Shown here: piece by piece, positions 23,357-31,844 of the stretch
How positions within the stretch are numbered: the first letter of the stretch is position 1
Layout: each line of letters begins with the position of its first letter
Assembly: GCA_947565865.1 (NCBI GenBank)
Contig: CANOHT010000010.1
Coordinates: forward strand, 14,935 to 78,934
Source of the DNA: an uncultured Clostridia bacterium
GTDB lineage: Bacteria > Bacillota > Clostridia > Christensenellales > Aristaeellaceae
Reading direction: 5' to 3'
DNA: 64,000 nt
Notes under the pieces: generated by a model
Seen by the model: only the letters and a program-made list of their open reading frames with translations
Databases searched by the model: none
What the model was told of the DNA's origin: nothing
Program-made: the position numbers and the translations under genes

Positions 23357-24067
23357 ATGATGCGTTTGCAAAAGTACCTGGCGCTGTCCGGCGTAGCCAG
23401 CCGGCGCAATGCTGAAAAGCTGATTGCCGAGGGCCATGTGGCCGTCAATGGCCATACCGTTACCGAAATGGGCGTCCAGGTGGACGAAGCTGCCGACCGT
23501 GTGACGGTGGACGGCGTTGCCGCCCATCTGGAAGAGGAGAAGCATTACCTGGCCTACAACAAGCCCATCGGAGAGGTGACCACCGTTTCTGACCCCGAGG
23601 GCCGCGCGACGGTTATGGACAAGTTTCGCGATTATCCGGTGCGCCTGTACCCGGTGGGGCGGCTGGATTATGACAGCGAGGGCCTGCTGCTGCTCACCAA
23701 CGACGGCGAATTGATGAATGCGCTGCTCCACCCCAGCCGTGAGGTGAACAAGACCTATCTGGCCAAGGTATCCAATCATGTGGATGAGGACGCGCTTCGC
23801 CGCCTTCGTGCGGGCGTGACGGTGGAGGGCCGCCTGACGTCGCCGGCCAACGTTCGCCTTGTGCGCCATGAGGCATTTGACAGCATCGTGATGGTGACCA
23901 TCCACGAGGGACGCAACCGGCAGGTACGCCGTATGTTCGAGGCGGTGGGGCATCAGGTGGTGCAGCTCAAGCGTGTGGGCTTTGCCTCCATCCAGCTGGG
24001 CGACCTGGCCCGGGGAAGCTGGCGCAGGCTGACCGACGCGGAGGTCGCCCGTCTGAAGGAGCTGTGA
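23357..24067 (+). CDS. Pseudouridine synthase, RsuA/RluB/E/F family
   Basis: 236 residues. An N-terminal S4 RNA-binding domain (MRLQKYLALSGVASRRNAEKLI) is followed by the catalytic domain with VGRLDYDSEGLLLLTNDGEL, containing the catalytic aspartate of the RsuA family, and HEGRNRQVRRMFEAVGH. It modifies a uridine in 16S or 23S rRNA; the exact target is not evident. It overlaps or abuts the next methyltransferase gene, suggesting a shared RNA-modification operon. Confidence 0.93.
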   Translation: MMRLQKYLALSGVASRRNAEKLIAEGHVAVNGHTVTEMGVQVDEAADRVTVDGVAAHLEEEKHYLAYNKPIGEVTTVSDPEGRATVMDKFRDYPVRLYPVGRLDYDSEGLLLLTNDGELMNALLHPSREVNKTYLAKVSNHVDEDALRRLRAGVTVEGRLTSPANVRLVRHEAFDSIVMVTIHEGRNRQVRRMFEAVGHQVVQLKRVGFASIQLGDLARGSWRRLTDAEVARLKEL

Positions 24068-24069
24068 CC

Positions 24070-24639
24070 ATGGCCTACGAGCTTCGTTCCGCCCGGTATC
24101 TCGCGGCGGACTGTCTGCGCCAGGTGATCCGCCCCGGCGACACGGTGGTGGATGCTACCCTGGGCAACGGCCACGATACCCTGATGCTGGCGGAACTTGT
24201 GGGGGACGCGGGCCTCGTCATCGGCTTTGATATCCAGGAGGAGGCCCTCCGCCGCACCGAAGCCGCGCTGGCGCAGGCCGGTCTCGCGGCGCGCTGCCGG
24301 CTCCATGCCGTTGGTCATCAGGAGATGGCGGCGTATGTCCAGGAGCCAGTGCGGGCAGTGGCCTTCAACCTGGGCTGGCTCCCCGGTGGGGACAAGGCTG
24401 TTACCACCCATTGGGATACCACCCGCGCCGCCCTGGACGCCGCGCTGTCGCTTCTCCTGCCATACGGCGTGTGTACAGTGTGCGCCTATCCCGGCCATGC
24501 GGCAGGCGATGAGGAGCGCCAGAAATTAAGTACCTACCTGGCCGCGCTGCGCCCCCAGGAATATAACGTGCTGCACAGCCGCTTTCTGAACGCGGGCCCC
24601 GGCGCGCCGGAGTGCTTTATTGTTCAGCGGATGGGGTGA
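24070..24639 (+). CDS. mnmM: MnmM/YtqB-like tRNA methyltransferase
   Basis: About 189 residues from the ATG at 24070 (ribosome site AAGGAG nine bases before; GTG at 24064 is closer). Class I SAM-binding fold: TVVDATLGNGHDTLMLAELV and GFDIQEEAL. The further segments FNLGWLPGGDK and AYPGHAAGDEE are hallmarks of the YtqB family, recently described as MnmM in Gram-positives, methylating nm5U to mnm5U in tRNA anticodons. Its pairing with a pseudouridine synthase fits RNA modification. The function is family-based. Confidence 0.85.
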   Translation: MAYELRSARYLAADCLRQVIRPGDTVVDATLGNGHDTLMLAELVGDAGLVIGFDIQEEALRRTEAALAQAGLAARCRLHAVGHQEMAAYVQEPVRAVAFNLGWLPGGDKAVTTHWDTTRAALDAALSLLLPYGVCTVCAYPGHAAGDEERQKLSTYLAALRPQEYNVLHSRFLNAGPGAPECFIVQRMG

Positions 24640-24640
24640 G

Positions 24641-25170
24641 GGAGGAGACGTCCCGGAGAGGCTTTGCCCATGGCCCCACGCCAAAGGGCGCTGCCCTTTG
24701 GAAACCCGGTTGGGGGCTCAGCCCCCAACACCCCCGCGAAGGGGCTTCGCCCCTCTCGACACCCGTCTCGCGACATAGCGAATGTTCTTCGGTCGGAGAT
24801 GTGTGCGCGTGACAGTGGGAGGAGGAGACGTCCCGGAGAGGCTTTGCCCAAGGCCCCCGCAAAGGGCGCTGCCCTTTGGAAACCCGGTTGGGGGCTCAGC
24901 CCCCAACACCCCCGCGAAGGGGCTTTGCTCCTCTCGACGCCCATCTCGCGACATGGCGAATGTCCTTCGGCCGGAGACGTGTGCGCGTGATAGTAGGAGG
25001 AGACGTCCCGGAGGGGCTTTGCCCATGGCCCCACGCCAAAGGGCGCTGCCCTTTGGAAACCCGGTTGGGGCTCAGCCCCCAACACCCCCGCGAAGGGGCT
25101 TCGCACCTCTCAACACCCGCTCCGCGATAGGGGCAGAGGCCTTCGGCCGGACGGTGTGCGCGTGATAGTG
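24641..25170. repeat. Three tandem ~180-bp non-coding repeats
   Basis: Copies start at 24641, 24821 and 24996 (units of 180, 175 and 175 bp), each opening with GGAGGAGACGTCCCGGAG, and a fourth opening is cut short at 25171. Each unit holds stem-loops: AAAGGGCGCTGCCCTTT, GGGGGCTCAGCCCCC and CGAAGGGGCTTCG. The copies are about 90% alike. Open frames here are in several phases and have no ribosome sites, so I do not call genes. Confidence 0.85.
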
Positions 25171-25660
25171 GGAGGAGGGGCTGCGGCCCCTCCAGGGATG
25201 TCCAAAGCTATGATGGCCCAACGGTGCCAGTCCCATATGCAATCACGTTGCGAAGCCAGGCCAGACGAAAAACCGCCGCCTGCTGGACACTTGCCTGCTC
25301 CAATGGAGGTGGACGACCGCCCCTGCGAGGCAGTCTTAGCTGGTGATTGTTTATGGCTATGCACGTCGCGCTAAGCGGCGGGGGGCCTGGGGGCCGCCAC
25401 CCATGCAGATTAACTTTGGCGGCCCCCAGACCTCTTTGCTACTTTCTCCGTGGAGAAAGTAGAGCCATCATGAAGCAAAGCCTTGCAAGGGAAGCGCTCC
25501 TTTACAAGGCTCCCTTATATTCAAGCGAGGATTTCGCCCTGCGGGGCGATCAAAGGGCTTTCCATTCGCCCTTTGGAAACCTTCATCCCATGGTGATGGG
25601 GGCCATTGGCTTCACTCGCCTTCACCCTGCCTCGATGAAATTTTCATACGCTCATTATGC
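25171..25660. other. Non-coding region after the tandem repeats
   Basis: No gene is supported. It starts with a partial repeat unit (GGAGGAGGGGCTGCGGCCCCTCC). A perfect 11-bp hairpin, CTACTTTCTCC-GT-GGAGAAAGTAG, lies near 25439-25462, and a looser GGGGGCCGCCA/TGGCGGCCCCC pair just before it. It looks like decayed repeat sequence between two convergent transcription units. Confidence 0.5.
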
Positions 25661-25704
25661 AAAACGGGCCCTGCGACTGATCGTTCCAGCCGCAAGGCCC
25701 GTTT
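25661..25704 (-). terminator. Terminator of trpS
   Basis: On the minus strand, AAACGGGCC...GGCCCGTTTTGC forms a long stem of more than 10 bp with internal mismatches, beginning about 12 bases after the trpS stop. Confidence 0.75.
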
Positions 25705-25715
25705 GCTATCTTGAT

Positions 25716-26738
25716 TTACCCCCTCGTGGCGAACCCGACCTTCTTCTGCACCTTGCGCAGGGTCTTGTTGGCCAGATAGGTAGCCGTCCGGGCATTTTCG
25801 TCCAGGACGCCCTGAAGGTATGCCTTGTCGGCAATCAGCCGCTTGAACTCTGCCTGCAAAGGCTCCAGGGCGGCGATCACGCAGTCAGCCGCGCGGGCCT
25901 TGAGGGCGCCGTAGCCTTGCCCGGCCAACTCGGCCTGAAGGGCCTCGAGGCTGCCCGCGCCCAACGCCGACATGATGGACAGCAGGTTGCTCACGCCGGG
26001 CTTGGCTTCGGGGTCGTAGCGGATCTCGCCGTCCGAATCCGTCACCGCCCGCTTGATCTTGCGGCGGATGGTATCGGGATCGTCCAGCAGGGCCACATAG
26101 GTATCCTCGGGATCGGACTTGGACATCTTCCGGGTGGGCTCCTGCAGGCTCATCACCTTTGCGCCTACCTTGGGGATGTAGCCCTCGGGAATGGTGAAGA
26201 CATCGCCGTACACGCCGTTGAAGCGCTGGGCGATGTCGCGGCACAGTTCCAGGTGCTGCTTCTGATCCACGCCCACGGGCACCAGGTTGGTCTGGTAGAG
26301 CAGGATGTCCGCCGCCATCAGCACGGGGTAGGTGAACAGACCGGCGTTGATGTTGTCGGCATGCTTGGCGGCCTTGTCCTTGTACTGGGTCATGCGGCTC
26401 AGCTCGCCCATGTAGGTGAAGCAGTTGAGAATCCAGGCCAGTTCCGCGTGGCCGGTGACGTGGCTTTGGCAGTAAATGAGGCTCTTCTTAGGGTCGATGC
26501 CGCTGGCCATGTAGATGGCGGCCAGCTCCATGCAGCGGCGGCGGAGGTCAGCTGGGTTCTGCCGCACGGTGATGGCATGCATGTCCACGATGGAATAAAT
26601 GCAGTCATATTCGTCCTGGAGCTTGGCGAAGTTGCGCAGCGCGCCGATGTAGTTGCCCAGGGTCAGCGTACCGGAGGGCTGGATGCCGGAGAAGATGACC
26701 GGCTTTTTTTCGGGCCTGACGGCGGTTGTTTCGGACAT
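25716..26738 (-). CDS. trpS: Tryptophanyl-tRNA synthetase
   Basis: 340 residues from MSETTAVRP; GAAGGAGG stands seven bases before this ATG, favouring it over the upstream start. Class I signatures: FSGIQPSGTLTLGNYIGAL (HIGH-type, with TLGN) and KMSKSDPED (KMSKS). Also typical is VPVGVDQKQHLELCRDIA. It charges tRNA-Trp. The gene lies directly downstream of a T-box leader with specifier UGG, so its expression should rise when uncharged tRNA-Trp accumulates. Confidence 0.97.
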   Translation of the reverse strand: MSETTAVRPEKKPVIFSGIQPSGTLTLGNYIGALRNFAKLQDEYDCIYSIVDMHAITVRQNPADLRRRCMELAAIYMASGIDPKKSLIYCQSHVTGHAELAWILNCFTYMGELSRMTQYKDKAAKHADNINAGLFTYPVLMAADILLYQTNLVPVGVDQKQHLELCRDIAQRFNGVYGDVFTIPEGYIPKVGAKVMSLQEPTRKMSKSDPEDTYVALLDDPDTIRRKIKRAVTDSDGEIRYDPEAKPGVSNLLSIMSALGAGSLEALQAELAGQGYGALKARAADCVIAALEPLQAEFKRLIADKAYLQGVLDENARTATYLANKTLRKVQKKVGFATRG

Positions 26739-26789
26739 GGAAAGTACCTCCTTCATCATGGCGGCGGAGACGCTGGGGACGCGCTGTAC

Positions 26790-27045
26790 GCCGGTTGCTC
26801 AGCATAGAAAAAAGCAGCCGCCTATCCCTGTGGGGACAGATGACTGCGGTGCCACCCCTGTTGCACATGCCGGAGCATATGCCTCTTGCGGCCCTTTCAC
26901 GGAGGCGAACCGTCGCGGGATAATGAGCCAATGCGCCGTTCCCCCGCACCCTCGGAGCGCCATAGCCGCGCCGTCCGCCGCCGGACTTTCACCCTCTCCG
27001 GCTCGCTGAGGACAACCCTGCGCGGCGTCTTGCTCCTCATCGGTT
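26790..27045 (-). promoter_or_regulatory. Tryptophan T-box riboswitch leader of trpS
   Basis: The leader RNA (minus strand) contains the T-box core GGGGTGGCACCGCAG at about 26845-26859; its TGGC can pair with the GCCA end of tRNA-Trp. Stem I is recognisable: GATGAGGAGC near the 5' end, AGCGAGCCGGAGAGGGTGAAAG as the distal part, and a lower helix GCCGCGC/GCGCGGC above GGAGC/GCTCC. The internal loop between them contains UAUGGC, placing specifier UGG (Trp) at 26960-26962. A terminator hairpin (GCAGTC...GGCTGC then TTTTTT) lies at about 26810-26848. Confidence 0.93.
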
Positions 27046-27051
27046 TTTTCT

Positions 27052-27080
27052 ATTATACACGTTTTGACCGCCTTTGGCAA
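27052..27080 (-). promoter_or_regulatory. Promoter of the trpS T-box transcript
   Basis: Minus strand TTGCCA (27075-27080), 17 bases, TATAAT (27052-27057); transcription would begin near 27045, at the start of the T-box leader. Confidence 0.8.
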
Positions 27081-27140
27081 GGAAAACATCATATTTTTTG
27101 CCTTGTCCGGGGCGGTTGGGTTTTCTTTTTCGCGCGGATA

Positions 27141-27149
27141 TGCTATAAT
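27141..27149 (+). promoter_or_regulatory. Extended -10 promoter of the DUF624-like gene
   Basis: TGCTATAAT with its extended TGN element; the -35 is weak. It is read rightward, divergent from the trpS promoter, about 50 bases before the gene start. Confidence 0.55.
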
Positions 27150-27196
27150 AACCGCATTACCGATGGCTTCCCGCGGTTATATGAGGAGGAAAGACA

Positions 27197-28153
27197 ATGT
27201 TCGGCAAATGGATGAACAACTTTTATTATGGCAAAAGCGGCAAGGGGGATTATACCCCCGAGAATCTGCCCACCAATCGCTGGCAGCTGTTCTGGGAGAT
27301 GCTTCGGGTGCGGTTTTCCGCGCTGATCCGCCTGAACCTGATGTATATGGTGCCATGGCTGCCCACCATCATTGTACTGATGATCGGCGGCCTCAGCTTC
27401 CTGACGACGCTCTCCGAGGCGGTGACGGCGGCGGCGGAAATGTCCGGGACGCTGGTGCTGTCTGATCTGGCGGCGGGCATTATGGGCCCCATGCTGCTGC
27501 TGCTGGTGCCCTGCGTGGCGATCACCGGCCCCTTTACCTCCGGCATCTGCTATGTCACCCGGAACTGGGCCCGCGATGAGCATGCCTTCATCTGGTCGGA
27601 CTTTAAGGACGCGGTGAAGGAGAATTGGAAGCAGAGCTTGGTGATCTCCGCCATTACGTCTCTGGTGCCGATGATGATTTACGTCTGCTGGAATTTCTAT
27701 GGCGGTCTAGCCGCCCAGAACATCATCATGGTGGTGCCCCAGGTGCTGACGATGATGATCGGCGTCCTGTGGTGCCTGGGCGTGACCTATTTCCACCCGC
27801 TGATCGTCTGCTATAAAATGCGCATGCGGGATGTGCTGCGCAACGGCATGCTGCTGGCCATCGCCCGGCTGCCTCAAAGCGTGGGCATCCGCCTTCTGCA
27901 CAGCGTACCTATGCTCATCGGCATCGGCCTGATGCTGGTGGTCAATCCCATGTGGTGTGTTCTGGGCCTGATGGCGTACTATGTGCTGCTGGGCTTCTCT
28001 CTGAGCCGGTTCATTACGGCGAGCTATACCAACGCCGTCTTCGATCGCTACATCAACAGCCATATCGACGGCGCCATGGTGGATCGCGGCCTGTATCATC
28101 CAGAGGAAGACGAGGATGACGACGAGGACGAGGAAGCGCAGCCCCAGGCCTGA
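27197..28153 (+). CDS. DUF624/YesL-like multi-pass membrane protein
   Basis: 318 residues with about six hydrophobic spans, the first near residue 50 (MVPWLPTIIVLMIGGLSF), then around 95-115, 145-165, 175-200, 225-250 and 250-270. GGxPTxG-type DUF624 features are weak, but the layout (short N-terminal soluble part, loop with TRNWARDEHAFIWSDFK, conserved in YesL-type proteins) fits this family. The C-terminus is very acidic (PEEDEDDDEDEEAQ). The function of the family is not established. Confidence 0.72.
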   Translation: MFGKWMNNFYYGKSGKGDYTPENLPTNRWQLFWEMLRVRFSALIRLNLMYMVPWLPTIIVLMIGGLSFLTTLSEAVTAAAEMSGTLVLSDLAAGIMGPMLLLLVPCVAITGPFTSGICYVTRNWARDEHAFIWSDFKDAVKENWKQSLVISAITSLVPMMIYVCWNFYGGLAAQNIIMVVPQVLTMMIGVLWCLGVTYFHPLIVCYKMRMRDVLRNGMLLAIARLPQSVGIRLLHSVPMLIGIGLMLVVNPMWCVLGLMAYYVLLGFSLSRFITASYTNAVFDRYINSHIDGAMVDRGLYHPEEDEDDDEDEEAQPQA

Positions 28154-28215
28154 TGGTATGAAAGACAGCCCCGCGGGGCATCCTGTCCCCATCTGCGTAA
28201 AGGGAGGATGGGCCG

Positions 28216-28377
28216 GTGAACCAGTGGCGGCTGAGCGATAAGGAAAAGCGGAAATACGAGGCGGCGGAACGGTTTGGGCTGACGGAGCGTCTGGCGGAGG
28301 TTGGCTGGGCGGGCATCAGCGCCAAAGAGGCGGGCCGTATTGGCGGAAGCCTCCATGGCCGACGCAAGCATCAATAA
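28216..28377 (+). CDS. Alpha/beta-type small acid-soluble spore protein
   Basis: A 53-residue protein with a GTG start and AGGGAGG upstream. It has the SASP signature: KEKRKYEAAERFGLTERLAE, then VGWAGISAKEAGRIGG, corresponding to the K-Y-E-x-A...G-W-x-G-L-(S/T)-x-x-E-x-G-x-I-G-G pattern of Clostridial alpha/beta SASPs. These coat spore DNA and are degraded on germination; the germination protease normally cuts within the K-Y-E-x-A segment. Expression is expected in the forespore under sigma G, but no such promoter was identified. Confidence 0.85.
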   Translation: MNQWRLSDKEKRKYEAAERFGLTERLAEVGWAGISAKEAGRIGGSLHGRRKHQ

Positions 28378-28398
28378 AATAATCATGGTGAAGTACGA

Positions 28399-29187
28399 AT
28401 GTATACAGGTTTTGCTGAGGTCTACGACCAACTGATGACCAATGTGAATTATGACGCCTGGGCGGACTTTTATGTTCGGATGATGGCGGCCTTTGGCATC
28501 CGTGAGGGAAAAATCTGCGAGTGCGCCTGCGGAACAGGCGGGCTGACGCTGCCCTTCCACCAGAGGGGCTTTCATGTGACTGGGGTGGATTTGAGCCAGG
28601 ATATGCTCTGGATTGCCGCGCAGAAGGCCCGAAGCGCCGGCGTCGGCATTCCGTTTGTGCGCCAGGATATGCGCAAGCTGCGCCTGCACCGGCCTATGGA
28701 CGCCGTGCTGGCTACCTGCGACGGGGTGAACTATCTTCTGGAGGATCAGGATGCCGCGGCGTTTTTCTCCGCCGCGTGGCATGCGCTTCGTCCGGGCGGC
28801 GGGCTGTTTTTTGACGTATCCACCCCCTACAAGCTGACCCATGCCCTGGGCAATCAGCTGATCTGCGAGGATACGGAGCGCATCACCTATCTGTGGCAGA
28901 ACCGCTTTCATGACAAGAGCGGCGTCCTGGACATGCACCTGTGCATTTTCATCAAGGAAGAGGACGGCCGCTACCGCCGGGTGGACGAGGAGCAGAAGCA
29001 GCGGGCCTATACGGTCGATACGCTGACGGCGCTGCTGCATCAGGCGGGCTTTGATCGGGTGATGGTTTACGGCAACGGGCGGATGAACGCGCCCCGGGGG
29101 GACGAGCAGCGGTGGCACTTCGCGGCCATCAAGCGGCTGGACCCTGACGGCGCGGAAAGGCGCATAGAGGAGGCAACAAGCATATGA
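28399..29187 (+). CDS. Class I SAM-dependent methyltransferase
   Basis: 262 residues. Motif I is ICECACGTGGLTLPFHQRG, motif II VTGVDLSQDML, and the post-I region includes FVRQDMRKLRL. A later segment (ALRPGGGLFFDVSTPYKL) is the common post-IV pattern of small-molecule or wobble-type methyltransferases. The N-terminal MYTGFAEVYDQLM resembles the YqeM-type family, whose substrate is unknown. It overlaps hslO by four bases. Confidence 0.88.
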   Translation: MYTGFAEVYDQLMTNVNYDAWADFYVRMMAAFGIREGKICECACGTGGLTLPFHQRGFHVTGVDLSQDMLWIAAQKARSAGVGIPFVRQDMRKLRLHRPMDAVLATCDGVNYLLEDQDAAAFFSAAWHALRPGGGLFFDVSTPYKLTHALGNQLICEDTERITYLWQNRFHDKSGVLDMHLCIFIKEEDGRYRRVDEEQKQRAYTVDTLTALLHQAGFDRVMVYGNGRMNAPRGDEQRWHFAAIKRLDPDGAERRIEEATSI

Positions 29188-30077
29188 TAGAGCGGCGCGA
29201 GGGCGATGAGATGCTTCGCCTGAGCCTGATGGATGGGCAGGCGCGGGTCATGCTGTGCGAGACCACGGCCATGTGTCAGCGGGCGGCGGATATTCATGGG
29301 GCAACCCCGGTCTGTACGGCGGCCATGGGGCGGCTGATGACGGCCACGGCATTTCTGGGCGTCATGATGAAAGGGGAGAACGAGTCCGTCACCGTAACGG
29401 TGAAGGGCGGCGGCCCCATGGGAACCCTGGTAGCCGTGGCCAATCACGGGGATCTGAAGGTCTGCGCGGACGATCCCCGGGTGGAGCTGCCCCTTCGGGA
29501 GGACGGCAAGCTGGATGTGGGCGGCGCGGTGGGCCGCGACGGGCGCATGAGCGTGGTGAAGGATCTGGGGCTTCGGGAGCCGTACATCGGCCAGTGCGAG
29601 CTGGTCAGCGGCGAATTGGGCGTGGACTTTGCCAACTACTTCACCGTCAGTGAGCAGCAGCCGTCCCTGGTATCCCTGGGGGTGCTGGTGAATGGAGACG
29701 CGGTGCTGAAGGCGGGCGGCCTGCTGATTCAGCCCATGCCTGGGTGCGAGGAGGCGACCCTGGAGCAGCTGGAGCTGCGCAGTCCCATGTTCGCGTCCAT
29801 CAGCAGGGAAATGACCTATGCGCCCAAGGAGGAGCTGCTGGAGGACTGGTTCAGGGGCATGGAGCCTGAGCTGTTGGAGCGCGTACCGCTGCGCTACCAC
29901 TGCGGCTGCTCACGCAAGCGTATGGAAAAGGCGCTGATCTCGCTGGGCCGCAAGGAGCTGCAAGGGCTGATCGACGATGATCGGGGGGCCGAATTGGGCT
30001 GCCATTTCTGCCATTCTCATTACGACTTTGATACACAGGCGCTGCGGGAGCTGCTGATTCGGGCCAGCCGCGCCTGA
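29184..30077 (+). CDS. hslO: Redox-regulated chaperone Hsp33
   Basis: 297 residues. The N-terminal substrate-binding domain is followed by the zinc/redox switch: YHCGCSRKRME (CxC) and GCHFCHSHYDF (CxxC), as in Hsp33. Oxidation releases zinc, unfolds the linker and activates the holdase. The start at 29184 overlaps the end of the methyltransferase gene. Family identity is clear, and length matches. Confidence 0.96.
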   Translation: MIERREGDEMLRLSLMDGQARVMLCETTAMCQRAADIHGATPVCTAAMGRLMTATAFLGVMMKGENESVTVTVKGGGPMGTLVAVANHGDLKVCADDPRVELPLREDGKLDVGGAVGRDGRMSVVKDLGLREPYIGQCELVSGELGVDFANYFTVSEQQPSLVSLGVLVNGDAVLKAGGLLIQPMPGCEEATLEQLELRSPMFASISREMTYAPKEELLEDWFRGMEPELLERVPLRYHCGCSRKRMEKALISLGRKELQGLIDDDRGAELGCHFCHSHYDFDTQALRELLIRASRA

Positions 30078-30173
30078 TCCGGAGGGCGGAGGAAGGCAAA
30101 CAGTCCTATCTGCTTCCGCCGTGGTAGACGCATCCCAATGGGTACGGCCCAGAATCTGCCGTCAGGAGTGAAC

Positions 30174-31844
30174 ATGAGCGAAAAAACCATGTGCAAGGTC
30201 ATTCCATTCAAGGCTTCGGTTTCCCGGATCAAGCGGGGAGCGGAGGCGTATCGCAGGCGGGGAAAAATGGTAGAGGCCATCGAGCTGCTTCGCCAGGCGG
30301 CCAAGCGCGAGGATTCAGCCCGCGCCTGGTTTCGTTTGGGGCAGCAGCTTCGCCAGGTTCATTGCTATGAGGAAGCGGCGGAGGCCATGTGTCGGGCGCT
30401 GGCATGGGCGGATTGTCCGATGGAGGTCTTCGTGGAATTGAGCCATATCATGCAGATGCTGGGGCGGTGGGACGCCGCGCTGAGCTGCCTGATGAATGAT
30501 CTGCAGTACAACCCGTACAGCGGCCCCGCCACGTCGGAGCTGTATGAGATGATGATGGAAGCCGATTCCATGACGCACATGGATTTCCGCGAGCCCTTCC
30601 GCCTGACAAGACTGATGCAGCGGGCGGGGCGGGCCTACCTCCGGGGCGAAACGGTGCTGGGCGAAAGACGATACAGCCGCGCACTACGGCTGACGACGCG
30701 TCGGGCAAGAATCTACCGGATCCAGGGCGCCTCCCGCATGGAGGCGGGGCGGGAGAAGGACGCGCTTCGTCCTCTGGTGAAGGCCCTGACCCTGGAGCGG
30801 AACAATGTGCAGATCATGACCATGCTGGCCCAGTGCTATGACGCGCTGGGCAAAAGGCGGCTGGCATGGGCGATGATGGCGCGTGGCGCGGCGGCGTGTC
30901 AGACGCCTCAGGATGAGCAGAGCATCTCGGACGCCTGGGTTTCGCTGGGGGATTTTCGCCGTCAGCGGAAGTTCCTGGAGGCGCGGCTGAAGCGGTATCC
31001 ATACAGAATCGCGCTGATGCACCCCATGGCGGATGTTCTGTGGATACTGGGGGATGAGGAAGGCGCGCAGCGCTGGTGGCGACGGATTCAGACCATCAAC
31101 ACGGAAGATCTTCGCGCCCGGTCCATGCTGGTGTGGGCCAGGGAGCATCGCGGAGAGCCCCTGCTGCCCAGGGGCCTGCTGCCGGAGGAGGAGCAGGAAT
31201 GGCTGAGTAAAATCGTCATGCTGGGCATGCTGGGGTCGGAGATTGAAAAGCCGGATTATCAGGAGCAGCTGGAATTGGCGCTCAGATGGGCGCTGCGTCA
31301 GCAGAGCTGGGAAGGGCAGACCATGATGGTTCGGAGCCTTGCCCTGGAGGATCGGCCTTGGGCCCGCCGCCGTCTGCGCGAGGTGTTGGCCAGCGCCACA
31401 TCGCTGCCGGAGGTTAAGCAGGAAGCGCTGGAAACGCTGCTGAACTGGGGGGATGTGGCGCCCAAGTACATCAACCTGAGTGGCTATATCATCATGACCG
31501 AGAAGGATTATGCCAGGCGCAAGCCCACCCAGGGGCTTTGGAAGGTGATAGCCCTGGCGCTTCTGCGGGAGACCGGCCGCTCCGTCTATCGGGATGATCT
31601 GCTTGGATTTGCCTGGGAGATCTGGCGGGGGCTGCCCATGAAGGAGCGGCAGCGCGTGGTGCTATTCCACAGGCATCGCTGGGTGAAGGCCTTCCAGCTG
31701 TATTACTTCCGCCTGCACGGCATGGAGGATGAGGCAGCCCTGCTGCTCAGAGAGCTGCCAATTTCCCAGCGGAAGGTGGAGCGGGTCGTGCGCAGTCTGG
31801 CGCGCAGGACGCATTTGATGATCGAAGGAGAGCATACGCCATGA
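30174..31844 (+). CDS. TPR-repeat protein of unknown function
   Basis: 556 residues from the ATG at 30174 (CAGGAGTGAAC before it; an earlier in-frame ATG at 30138 lacks a ribosome site). Helical repeats of TPR type run through the first half: KMVEAIELLRQAAKREDSARAW, CYEEAAEAMCRALAWA, REKDALRPLVKALTLE. No signal peptide or membrane segment. It overlaps the next HEAT-like gene by four bases, so the two are probably cotranslated. The role is unknown; TPRs usually mediate protein binding. Confidence 0.75.
   Translation: MSEKTMCKVIPFKASVSRIKRGAEAYRRRGKMVEAIELLRQAAKREDSARAWFRLGQQLRQVHCYEEAAEAMCRALAWADCPMEVFVELSHIMQMLGRWDAALSCLMNDLQYNPYSGPATSELYEMMMEADSMTHMDFREPFRLTRLMQRAGRAYLRGETVLGERRYSRALRLTTRRARIYRIQGASRMEAGREKDALRPLVKALTLERNNVQIMTMLAQCYDALGKRRLAWAMMARGAAACQTPQDEQSISDAWVSLGDFRRQRKFLEARLKRYPYRIALMHPMADVLWILGDEEGAQRWWRRIQTINTEDLRARSMLVWAREHRGEPLLPRGLLPEEEQEWLSKIVMLGMLGSEIEKPDYQEQLELALRWALRQQSWEGQTMMVRSLALEDRPWARRRLREVLASATSLPEVKQEALETLLNWGDVAPKYINLSGYIIMTEKDYARRKPTQGLWKVIALALLRETGRSVYRDDLLGFAWEIWRGLPMKERQRVVLFHRHRWVKAFQLYYFRLHGMEDEAALLLRELPISQRKVERVVRSLARRTHLMIEGEHTP

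Noticed and set aside
24612..25364. Several open frames of 66-160 residues in the tandem repeats
   Set aside because: They lie in several phases on both strands, have no ribosome sites, and follow the hairpin repeat units; repetition explains the similar peptides.
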